DNA of 64,000 nucleotides from Ehretia macrophylla. Lineage: Eukaryota; Streptophyta; Magnoliopsida; Boraginales; Ehretiaceae. The position numbers and the translations under genes were made by a program. Below are positions 1-9,139 of the stretch, one piece after another. The stretch's first letter is position 1; each line of letters opens with the position of its first letter. Location of the stretch: positions 81,739,825 to 81,803,824 of the forward strand of contig CM075764.1 of NCBI GenBank assembly GCA_037974665.1, read 5' to 3'. The notes under the pieces are model-generated. The model searched no databases, was not told where the DNA came from, and saw only the letters and a program-made list of their open reading frames with translations.

Positions 1-1439
1 CGAAAGTCCACCTACTGCATTTGAACTACAACTATACTAACCGGTCGCTCAATCAATGCCACAACAGCGCCAAAAGTGCTTCCATGCCCTCAATAGCAAA
101 ACCCCCAACTCAATTCGAGCACGGTCAACTTTTGGTCAAACGGCCCCTTTTTGTTTCTTTGTCTAATTTTCAATTTTAACAAAGGCCAATCCATTTTTAT
201 TGCACATTTTATCTTTCTAACATTAATGGCACATATCCAAATCAAGAAATTGCGATTCGGATCAAAATTCAAAATTCTAGGGTTTTACTATTCAAAATTA
301 CTATTAATTGTTTTTCCCCAATTTCAAATACACAATTTCAGCCATAAAAATCGCTAAATAACTAACAAGCAATGCTCTACGAACTCAAAGGAAGCCATAT
401 CAAGCAATTATAGGCATTATAGCACAATATATATAAAATCTGAAAATTTGTAACAATAATCAAATTCAAATAAAAATGCACAAAAACGTGAAAACCCTCA
501 CAGAGATTGAAGACCAAGACCCCCAAGGACCCGAGCCATGACCCCCGAGCAATTCCACGCATAATTGTAGAAGAAAATGCAAGCAAAATTCTTTTTTTTT
601 TCTACTTGGAGCATTCGGCCAAAGAGGGGACAAGATAGGCATTTTGCAATTTGTTTTTTTTAATATATTTTTGCCTTGTTTTATGATTTAAAAGGTGACA
701 AAGGGCATTTTGGTCATTTGCAAAATCAAGCTTAAGTTAAAAATGGTGAAATAAACTTATTTTGATGCCATTTAAATCTAATTCAAGTTAAAACAATGCA
801 ATTAAATGAAAAATAACTAAAACTAGTTAAATTAAGCTAAAAACATTTTTCACTAAGTTTGAGAAATATTTCTCTAACTCTCATTTTCAAAATACTACGA
901 TCAAACGGTCAATAAATGATCGCTAATAAAGTGATGAGCAATAATATAAAACTTTAATTTTTTTGAAAAGTAGAATAGTAGAATAGTTTAAAATTCACTC
1001 TGACTCGGAGTTACTTTTCTCATTTAATTAAAAATCGAGTAATTTTAATGCAAGACAATTAAAACCGATTATTAAAATAATCAAAACAGTCACAATAATC
1101 AATATTCATTTAAAAATAATTAATTTAACTATTTCTAGAATATTTTAAAGAATTATGAAGTTAATGCTAAGATACAAATAAACAAGTTAATATAAACACG
1201 TAATCAAGTGCAATTAAATATTAATATTTAAGATGACACTTAATTAAATAAAAGAAAGAAAATCCAATTTCTATAAATAATAAAAATAGGTGATAATCTT
1301 TTAATTAATCAATATAAAAATTATCGAATGCTTTTAAAAGAAATATCAAAATAGTGCAAAAATGAATGATTAACTATTTAAACACTTAATTAAATGCAGT
1401 CAAATGCTATTAAATGTATGCCGGGTTCGGGTTATCACA
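1..1439 (-). mobile_element. LTR fragment, type-D-like Ty3/gypsy, minus strand
   Basis: Read on the minus strand from 1439, the sequence opens TGTGATAACCCGAACCCGGC and continues like the start of the LTR at 30326 (TGTGATAACCCGAACCCGGC, then AT-rich repeats of 'catttaattaagtg' type). It runs off the left window edge, so only the first 1.4 kb is seen and the element's body is unknown. No coding sequence is recognisable; the short open frames here are AT-rich noise. The neighbour at 1440 is a plus-strand LTR tail of a related family, so this LTR probably inserted into that one. The left target-site duplication is outside the window. Confidence 0.75.
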
Positions 1440-2253
1440 TGGAGGGCTAAGGGTTATTGATTGTATCCTTTTAAAATGTGAAGTACTATATTGTTAATTG
1501 TTCATCTACTTGTATAGATATTGTTCCTTGTAATTATATGTCCCATTGCACGAAAATATTTTCAAAAACCTTCCCGGATAATTGTTCCCTCCCTCACTGA
1601 GTATACATGTGTTGTATGCTCGCCCCTCTTTCTAATCATCTCAGGTTCGGGTCTTTCAGAGATTAAGAAGAAGAAGTTCAGTTGGTCAATTGCCTTGACT
1701 TGTTACTTACCAGGGTAGGATGGCTTGTGTGAAAAATGTGATGTTGTCATGTATATGTTCTATTTTGAGACCTTTGGTCTTGTATGTATTTTTTTATTAT
1801 CTTGGAGGATTGTAATAGTTAGTGTGTTGATGTATAGTTTGGGTCGTAGCGGCATGTAATAACTTTAACTTTTCTTTATTGTTAATATTGCATGCTTTTG
1901 TGTGGTCAGTGAAGGTTAGTTGGTTGGTTGGACTTAAATTATAAGTAATTTTAATTGAAAATGTTAGAGTGGTAAGATAAGTGGATTAAAAATATAGGAC
2001 AATGGTTTTAACTTTGCATGCTTGTGTGTTTATAATGTCTTGTCTTGCTAAGGCTTGGATGGCCTTGAAGCTGGGAGAAGTTGTGATGTTGAAGTTGGAG
2101 TATGTTGTAGAATGTGGTTTATGGCTTTATTTTCTTTGAACAGGTAAACTGATAATCCTATAAACAGGAGAAACTCCGTCCGTTTTTCCTCGATTTTCGT
2201 GACCTTGGATTTTGGATCGGGGCTCCGGTCTCATAAGGGATTGGGGTGTTACA
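1440..2253 (+). mobile_element. 3' part of a type-D-like LTR, plus strand
   Basis: The segment ends ...ccggtctcataagggattggggtgttaca, matching the termini of the LTRs ending at 32785 and 42374. It also carries 'ccctcactgagtatacatgtg' near 1600, the counterpart of 'gccctcactgagtatacgtg' in those LTRs. The 5' part is missing at 1439/1440, where the minus-strand LTR begins. A 65-residue open frame at 1521-1718 spans the predicted splice-acceptor zone of the LTR, but it is Lys-rich rather than acidic and I do not call it a gene. Confidence 0.7.
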
Positions 2254-3980
2254 TATCACATGTGTTGTTACATTTGATTAACATATGGATGTTAATTATA
2301 AAGGATAGTGAACCACGTGTCATAATAGCATGGGATACGATTAACAAATATGTGAGAGATTATTAGTGGAATAGATCACTGAATGTGATGTGAATAACAA
2401 ATCATATGGCTTGGGATTAATGATTTTTAATTTGTTGTTGTTATGCATGTAATCCTTTGACTTGTGACATTATAGTTTTCCTATGTATTAGGGTATAATA
2501 CTAACGTCTGGACAATGCTTGTCTTCAAGTTCGAGATGAGATACAGTCTCTCGTAATTTATACTTGTAATATAGTGAGTGACAAATAGTTGTCCAAAGTG
2601 GATCCATTAACCTCCAGCGTGAGGCGATGTCCTATGCAATCAAAGTTTGGTGATTGAATGAGGACGTCATTGGCCAAGGTGTGATTGATGGAAATGAGTT
2701 TTCCAGGGGTGTCATCTATCATTCCACCATTTAGATATATGCATAGTATCAAATCTATGAACTTAATTGATCCATGGTTCTTACTTGACCCGTATTAATG
2801 GAAGGATTAAATTGCACGGTAATCGGCGACTATAAATAGGTTCACTTGAATTGGATTTCATTGCCTTATAAATTTTCTTGATATGTTGATAGACGTCACT
2901 CAAGAACTTTGAGAGTGTTTTAAGAATGGCGGGAGATGTTCTCTAAACAAATTGAAGAGTTCAATTAACATTGAAAGTGTTCAACATTTCCTTAATGCTA
3001 TATGACGGTAAATCTAGAAAGTCACACACAATAGAGCATGGTGAATGGTTTTCCTATTGAGCTTACATTTAGTTTCTCTTGAAATATTAAAGTGTTAACA
3101 ATTGTTTTGTTTCTCTTAAATTGTTAAAGAGTTAACAATAGTGTAATTAACCATTAAAAGGTAATTGGGCCAATATTTAATTTTGGTTAATTGTAAGGGC
3201 TAATATGTAAATATAGAAAAGTTGTTTTCATAATTTAAAGTAATGGTGATTAGCTTAATTTTGTATTTGCACAATTGGAAGATTAACTAATTATGTATAT
3301 ATAGGAGCACATATATATATATAATTAGTCTTTCAATTTAAAGGATTCCAAATGCTTGGAGGAAATTTAGCTACATCACCTCTTTTACAACCAAGTCTTG
3401 TATACATGACCAAGAATGCACAAGACATATTATATGCAATTTTGAATTGGCAAACTAATATGTATTGTGTGTATTATATGTGCAAGATATGAAATATCTA
3501 AGTCAAGTGGTCTTTGACCAACCAATACTGCATATAATAAAACACAAGAGAAAGCAAAAAAACACGTTTTTTCATCCTCTTCCAAAGAGGACCTATGGGT
3601 TTGAGAGAACTAGGAAGAAGAAAAAGGTTGTTTTGCTTCTATCTTCATCTTCAATCTCAATTTCTTCAAGGGTTTAGCTTGCACAAAGATCCTAGAAGAA
3701 AAGAAAAGTCATTATTTGCTTGTGTGGACCAACTTGATCTCTTGTCTTTTGTCAGAGAGCTAGTCTTACATCAAGTGAACAAACCAATGTCTTCTTTGCT
3801 TGTCTTCAAGAGGTATACCTTTATACTAACTCTTGATTACATATATTTTCTATATATGTATGTTGATTATGTTAATTACATGATATCAAGATTAGGGTTT
3901 ATGATGAACATATGCTTTAATCTTAGAAAGTTTTTGAAATTCAAGCTTGCTTCCACTTTGATTAGTAGCTATAAGATGTT
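2254..3980 (+). mobile_element. Copia-type LTR/leader-like repeat, 5' truncated
   Basis: This block aligns collinearly with 17090-18720 at very roughly 75% identity by eye, including 'taacctccagcgtgaggcgatgtcctatg' against 'taacctccgatgtgaggtgatatcctatg'. A TATA-like 'actataaatagg' occurs near 2829, followed downstream by 'cttcaagaggtat' near 3806. The first about 260 bp of the sister copy are absent, removed at the junction with the LTR that ends at 2253. At about 3980 it passes directly into integrase-coding sequence. The long open frame over 3595-4125 crosses that junction and is not a gene by itself. The assignment as LTR plus leader is an inference from position and TATA; no LTR terminus is visible here. 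Confidence 0.5.
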
Positions 3981-3984
3981 CATA

Positions 3985-4905
3985 ACCCTAATAGATCCTT
4001 CAGATTATACCCGTATGATGTGGGTATATTTTTTGGTGAGAAGTCTGGTGCATTCTCATCCCCTGTTCAATTCAAGGCTCAACTCAAAAATAAAAGTGGA
4101 CATTCTATTAAAATTCTATACATAGATCATGGGAGAGGATTTACAAGTCAATTATGCAACAAAGATGGAATAAAAGGATAATTGACAGTCCAACGTACTC
4201 TTAAGCAAAATGGTGTTGTAGAAAGGAAAAACCGAACAATTGCAGAAATGGCTTGTAGCATGCTTCAAAGCAAAAAGTTGCCAAAACATTTCTAGGCTAA
4301 AGCCACTGCAGTATATCTACTCAATAGATATCCTACCAAAGTAGTTCTAAACAAGACACCATATAAAGCTTGGTATAAAAGAAATCCCACGGCGCTACAT
4401 TTCAAAATTTTAGGCTGTATGACTTATGTACACATTCCAAAGGAAACTCTTGAGAAATTATATGAAAAAGGCGAAAAGTGCATCTTTATTTGCTACAGTG
4501 ATCAATCCAAAGGATATCACCTCTACAATCCACAAACGAAGCAGCTGATTATCTCAAGAGATGTCATCTTTGATGAAAATGCAGCATGGAGTTGGGAAAG
4601 TAATCAAGTCCAATCTCAATCACAATCAATTGATACAGGTGTCGACATTTCAACTGATCCAGGACCTAGCACAAAACCATCAAGTCCACAACCTTCAGCA
4701 TCAACTTCTAATTCAAGCTCGAGTTCTTCATCTCCAAATTCAACTCCACCAAGAATAACCAAATCTTTATGAGAAATATATGAAACCACAAATGTAGCAT
4801 TCTTCTCAAGTGAACCTCAAATATATGAAGAAGTTGCAAAGGATGAAGAATGGATTCTAGCCATGGATGAAGAAATAAAAATGATTGAGAAGAACAACAC
4901 ATAGA
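3985..4905 (+). pseudogene. Ty1/copia integrase remnant
   Basis: In shifting frames the region encodes a copia integrase core: DYTRMMWVYF, then a GHSIKIL-like stretch, then NGVVERKNRTIAEMA with the catalytic-region Glu, then LLNRYPTK and LGCMTYVHIP, followed by the C-terminal domain and a Ser/Pro-rich linker at about 4620-4770. Integrase inserts the cDNA copy into the host chromosome. Gag, protease and the N-terminal zinc-binding part are missing: upstream is an LTR-like repeat, so the element has a large internal deletion. Stops occur at about 4174 and 4294 and in the linker at about 4770, and there is a frame change near 4905 before the RT. Family assignment is firm; the exact boundary at the 5' side is approximate. 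Confidence 0.85.
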
Positions 4906-4906
4906 A

Positions 4907-5533
4907 ATGGGGGATAAGACAGACAACAATGAAATCATCGAATTAAAATGGGTCTACAAAATCAAGCACAATGAAGATGGTTCCATTCAGCAGTATAAGG
5001 CTCGACTAGTTACCAAAGGATATTCTCAACAACTTGGAGTAGATTTCATTGAAACATTTGTTCCAATCATTCACTTGGAAACAATTATAATAGTTCTTGC
5101 CTTGGCAACACAGCTAAAACTTCAAATATATGAACTGGATGTCAAATTAGCATTTCTCAATGGTAAAATTGAAGAAGAAGTGTACATGAAACAACCTCAA
5201 AGCTATATCATGAAAGGAAAAGAAGAAAAAGTATACAAACTGAAAAAGGCCTTATATGGTCTAAAGCAAGCTCCGCGCGCATGGAATAACAATATTGACA
5301 AGTATTTCTTGGATCATAGTTTCATAAAGAGTCCAAGCGAGCCATCACTCTATGTGAATATAGAAGGAACACAATATTTTCTTACAATGTGCTTGTATGT
5401 TGATGATTTAATCTACACAAGTACCAATGAGAAAATGATTGAAGATTTCAAAAAGGCGATGATGAAAGAGTACGAGATGACTAATCTTGGTCTTAAGAAA
5501 TATTTTCTCGGAATGCAGATAAAACAAAACTAG
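4907..5533 (+). pseudogene. Ty1/copia reverse transcriptase remnant
   Basis: A 208-residue open stretch carries the copia RT signature in order: WVYKIKHNEDG, YKARLVTKGYSQ, the ELDVKLAFLNG block (normally DVKTAFLNG), LKKALYGLKQAPRAWN, and the catalytic YVDD at about 5398-5409, followed by LGLKKYFLGMQI. The domain would copy element RNA into DNA in the virus-like particle. It is open across the palm but separated from integrase by a frameshift and ended by a TAG at 5531, so the polyprotein is broken at both sides. The T to L change in the AFLNG block is a departure from the family consensus. Confidence 0.88.
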
Positions 5534-6110
5534 GTAAAATATTTATTTCTCAAGAAAGATATGTTGAATAATTGTTGAAGAAATTTCACATGACTAATTG
5601 CAAGCCATTAAGTACTCTAATGGCTATGAATGAGAAATTATCTGAAGATGATGAAGCAGAAAAAGTTGAAGAAAATATTTATCACAGTCTTGTGGGATCA
5701 TTGATCTATCTCACCAATACCAGACTAGATATTATATACGCTGTCAATATTGTCTCTAGATTTATGAGCCAACCAAGCAAACTTTATCTCATAGTAGCCA
5801 AGAGGATATTAAGATATATCAAAGGAACAAAAAGCGATGGATTACTATACAGGTCAGAAAAAGATTATAGCTTGATTGGTTATACTTACAATGATTGGAC
5901 AAGAAACATTGATGACATAAAAAGTACAAGTGGTTATATATTTTGTCTGGGATCAGAAACAATTTCATGGATGAAAAAGAAGTAACAAATAGTAGCACTA
6001 TCATCATCAAAAGCTGAATACATTGCAACATCAAGTGCTACATGTGAAGCAATATGGCTAAGGAGATTTTTAAAAGATCTACAACAGAAGATAGATATTT
6101 ACTACAAAAT
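5534..6110 (+). pseudogene. Ty1/copia RNase H remnant
   Basis: After a short frameshifted bridge (ISQERYVE, then a stop), the frame at 5572-5985 gives the copia connection/RNase H module: YHSLVGSLIYLTNTRLDI, AKRILRYIKGT, YNDWTRNIDDIKSTSGYIF. After an in-frame TAA at 5983 it continues as IVALSSSKAEYIATSS and EAIWLRRFL to about 6110. RNase H removes template RNA during reverse transcription. The Asp expected in the 'YSDADWA' block is replaced (YTYNDWT), so it is probably inactive. No polypurine tract or 3' LTR is recognisable immediately after it. Confidence 0.82.
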
Positions 6111-6425
6111 AACTATGCATAATACAACTCAAGGCCACTACCTCGAACCATGCGTCCCATGTGTCACCCAAGGGCCACATCTATTTGAATATCTTGTAAG
6201 TATTATTTTGTTAAATTAATTATTCTTAGGTTCCAATTTGAGCTACAACAATTCCAAATAGGAAACTCTCATAAATAGGAAACTTAGTTGTAATTGGATT
6301 CTAAATTTAGCAATTGCTAAATAAATAAGCAATAGCTAGATAACTTTAACAAACATCTTCACAGAAATAGGCTAGAAGAGGGACCAAAACACATAAACAA
6401 CTTGGCTACTAAAAAGACCAAAATG
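6111..6425. other. Unassigned AT-rich sequence left of E1
   Basis: No gene, RNA or clear repeat terminus is visible. Across the E1 insertion it is continuous with 16292 onward: '...gaccaaaatgccctt' joins 'tgctaaccccacaac...'. Read on the minus strand, the joined sequence looks like a degenerate LTR or leader ('ggcattttggtctttttagtagcc'), but I cannot assign a family. Confidence 0.4.
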
Positions 6426-6978
6426 CCCTTTGTGAAACCCCACTTTCTTACTTATCTCGTTTTACGTGCTATACCTCGTTTTGCATGCATATGTTCTGTT
6501 TATGTGCTATAGGACCTAGAAAGTTATAATTTTGATGTCAATACTCCTAATACGTGCTAAATGTGCATTCATGAAATTTTCATCAAAAACGGAGTTAGAA
6601 ATTTTATCGTCGATTTTCAGTGAATAATGTTTTCGAAACACGTCCGCTAAAATTTTGAAACTGGTCTTTTTAACCCTTCTAGACCTAGTCCACGGACTTT
6701 AATAGACCTGTGTTTGATGAAAACGGTTTTAAAATCGACTTAAGAATTTATTAGGATTTTTACACTGACTTTTGCGAAAATCGAGTTTTAAGCCGACTCG
6801 GGTGAAATTGTTGGATTGTAAAACTTCTTGTCACCTAAAAATAATCCACTTGAGATATCTTGGGGGTTGCATAATTATTTTTAACTTGGTGAGCAATAAA
6901 ATGCAATTAAAGTCATTAAAAACACAAAAATACTAATTAAAACTAACTTTGACTTTGCATTTTTTAATTGACCAAGCT

Positions 6979-6987
6979 TTTAAATAC
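6979..6987 (+). promoter_or_regulatory. Candidate LTR promoter TATA box
   Basis: TTTAAATAC lies shortly after TTTGACTTTGC and just before an A/C-rich, ATG-free leader. At the same place the other LTRs have TTTATATAC (about 34240), TTAATATATT (about 27460) and CTATATATA (minus strand, about 24570). Conserved position supports a core promoter; the start site itself is inferred at about 7010. Confidence 0.5.
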
Positions 6988-7205
6988 TTCTTGTCATCAA
7001 CACACACTCACACAACACAAAACACACTCCACAAACACACACATTTCCGTGAGAAAGAAGGAGAAAAAGAAAGAGAATTTTCAAAGCTTTTCAATCCATT
7101 TTTTCAAAGAAAAACTTGGTTTTTGTCCGTGAAACTTCTCACCGACTTGGATTCTGCTTGTTGGGCACGCATAGCACGCATTCCTAGGCTTGTATCACAT
7201 CAAAG

Positions 7206-8362
7206 GTGAGAGAAAAATTCTATATCTCAAAATGTCATTTTTATGTTTTTGCTCATAAATGAAAATTTAACAGTTAGAATTGAAATCTGATGATAGATTA
7301 TTGCTCCTTACATGCTAGGGATCGTTATATACTAATACTACGAATTTCTGTCGGATGTAGCATAATTTTTATTTTCCGGGTATTTAATTTTGATTAAAAT
7401 GTTCAAAGTTGAATTAAATGAGTTGTGTTGATCGAAATCGATTGTCATCGATTTCTAAATACTTGATAATTACGTGTTAGCGCTGTTGTAATGCCAAATT
7501 TTCGATTACATTGTTCGTGTGAAAATCCAGAAAATCCAGCCATGACATCTTAGGGTTTTAGGGTTATCGGGCATGATTTGGAGGTGTTATGGTGGATTTC
7601 CGAGAGGGCTAATGTAGTAGGTTGAATGGGTGAGTGATAGGAACTGATTTGGCAATGTTTGGATTAGTAGATTGTAAGTTATGAATTTTAGAAGTTTAGG
7701 TTGTCATTCTTTAATTTCTTGAACGATGCCTTTAGATGGTTAGGTAGTGTTCGAGTGATGAATGGTGAGTTGTTGATGAGTAATTTAGAGTTTAATTAAG
7801 TATATTATGCATGTCCGGTTAGATGGCCTACTTTGTCATCTAACTACGTTGTTTGTTGTTTAATTTAATATTGATGTTATATTGATGTTATTGATTGATT
7901 ATTATTGAGTTCGGGAATCGGGCACTTTCGTTGCTGATCTCCCAATTGATTGATTGATGATTGATTGATGATTGATGATTATGGAGTCTTGGTATGTGTG
8001 TGCCACCTCTCGGGCAGCGTCGGGCTGTCGGGTTGATAACGGCATGACTGCCATAGGCTACCCCCAGCTCGTATGACGGAGGTGTCATGGAGGGAGGGGC
8101 TAGTGAGGTACCTCGGGTGCGTGAGTAATGGGGAGTTATAAGAAGAACGGTTGAGATCGTGATGGCGTTTGAAGCTACACCAAATAGAGTATCCTTTAAT
8201 GAATGGTTATATAGTTATGTGATGATAATGTTATTATTGTTGTTGTGTGTTTACTTGCTCAAAGGACTAAATCCAAGGAGCGTAGTGAATATTGTCGAGA
8301 TCTATCGGATCCTCACTGGGCTTATGTATATAAGCTCACTCTCTATTATTGCATGCTTACAG
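7206..8362 (+). other. Predicted intron inside the E1 5' LTR
   Basis: The donor CAAAG|GTGAGAG and acceptor CTTACAG| are 1,157 bp apart, with a CTCACTCTC tract about 25 nt before the acceptor that could serve as branch site and pyrimidine tract. The 3' LTR has the same pair at 14640-15796 (also 1,157 bp). Comparable pairs in other LTRs: 27671-28870, 34466-35626, 46017-47116, 50914-52082 and, on the minus strand, 63025-61688, 55499-54171 and 23030-21699. Splicing is predicted from sequence only. Confidence 0.45.
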
Positions 8363-8454
8363 GTGTTGCAGAGCCGGATTACGGGTACGTGCCTCCTGAG
8401 GAGGAAAATGTGTCTTACATGGACGAGTCATATGTTCCCGAGTCTTATCCATGA
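8363..8454 (+). other. Short acidic reading frame after the LTR acceptor (E1 5' LTR)
   Basis: Directly after the predicted acceptor a 92-nt stretch (two bases, then 30 codons including TGA) encodes GVAEPDYGYVPPEEEN followed by an acidic VPESYP-type end. The codon phase requires one base from an upstream exon. The same 92-nt length and reading occur at 15797-15888, 28871-28962, 52083-52174 and, on the minus strand, 20680-20589; 101 nt at 47117-47217. Type C LTRs have a related frame beginning GSAEGD, at 77, 77 and 74 nt. There is no local ATG and the visible exon-1 frame does not join in phase, so translation is unproven. Confidence 0.45.
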
Positions 8455-8851
8455 TTATATGTTGTTTAATGTCATGTATATTAGCTTAATAGACTTTTAT
8501 ATGCTTTGTGGTTCTTATTGTAATAGATGTTGAAAGATGTTGATCCAAACGATGTTAACTTAGTGGTTTTCTTTTGTCTATGGTTAAGTTGTAGTTGTGT
8601 CTCAACTTATTTTTGAAATGTATGATAAGGTTGAGGTATTGTATGTCATGTTGGAACGGAGGCGTATAACGAGGATGGTTTATTGTATAATATGGTTATG
8701 TTGTTGTTTGTATTAAGGAATTGCTGGATGTATGATGTTTTATGAGGTTGGTTTAGAACCTCGAAAATCTATTTACTGTCGTTATGCCGCCGAAATTCCG
8801 TTGCGTCCTGACTGATTGTAGGTGGGGTCGAGTTGGGGCGTGACATTTAAG

Positions 8852-8863
8852 TGGTATCAGAGC
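8852..8863 (+). other. E1 primer-binding site (tRNA-iMet)
   Basis: TGGTATCAGAGC lies six bases after the LTR end at 8845 and is complementary to the 3' end of plant initiator tRNA-Met, the usual primer for Tekay-type minus-strand synthesis. Confidence 0.9.
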
Positions 8864-9139
8864 GCATGTTAGTTGTCAGCCGGGGTATTCTCGGAATGTG
8901 GGTAAAGGTCTTAACATGAAATATGTATGAAAAGAAAGAAAAATGAAATATGTATTGGTATGATTAAATGATTAAGTGATTATGTGATTTAAGTGCTTAT
9001 GTGATTATGTGATTAATTTGCTTATGTGATTGAAACTTATGTGATCTATGTGTTTTATATGAGTTTGTTGTTTATGTGTTAAAAGTTGTATATAACCTGT
9101 TTATGTGCTATAACCTGTGCTAACTCTTTGATTAGTACG

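Larger units (their letters stand above)
6431..8845 (+). repeat. E1 5' LTR (type A)
   Basis: The LTR is 2,415 bp and runs from TGTGAAACCCC to GGGGCGTGACA. Landmarks in order: a TATA-like TTTAAATAC at 6979-6987; an A/C-rich leader; a splice-donor-like CAAAG|GTGAGAG at 7205/7206; a TGAT-rich microsatellite at about 7940-7980; a GC-rich conserved block at about 7990-8110; a second TATA-like TATATAAGC near 8327; an acceptor-like CTTACAG at 8356-8362; and a short acidic frame ending at 8454. Its close relative is the 3' LTR at 13865. The same landmarks recur in the LTRs at 26913, 33709, 45260 and 50168. Confidence 0.95.

Noticed and set aside
1-2253. Foldback or TIR transposon from the opposed LTR fragments
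   Set aside because: The two fragments cover different parts of the LTR and do not form an inverted repeat with each other.
3595-4125. 176-residue open frame that might be a plant gene
   Set aside because: It crosses the junction of an LTR-like repeat and copia integrase; only the DYTRMMWVYF part is real protein, in a broken domain.
6949-7209. 86-residue frame ending at the LTR splice donor (also at 14383)
   Set aside because: It starts upstream of the TATA-like box on a non-ATG codon, has no ATG in the transcribed part of the 5' copy, is low-complexity His/Thr-rich and is not in phase with the acidic exon.
7940-7980. TGAT-rich short repeats as a possible array
   Set aside because: An LTR microsatellite present with varying length in every type A/B LTR; no spacers or units typical of CRISPR.
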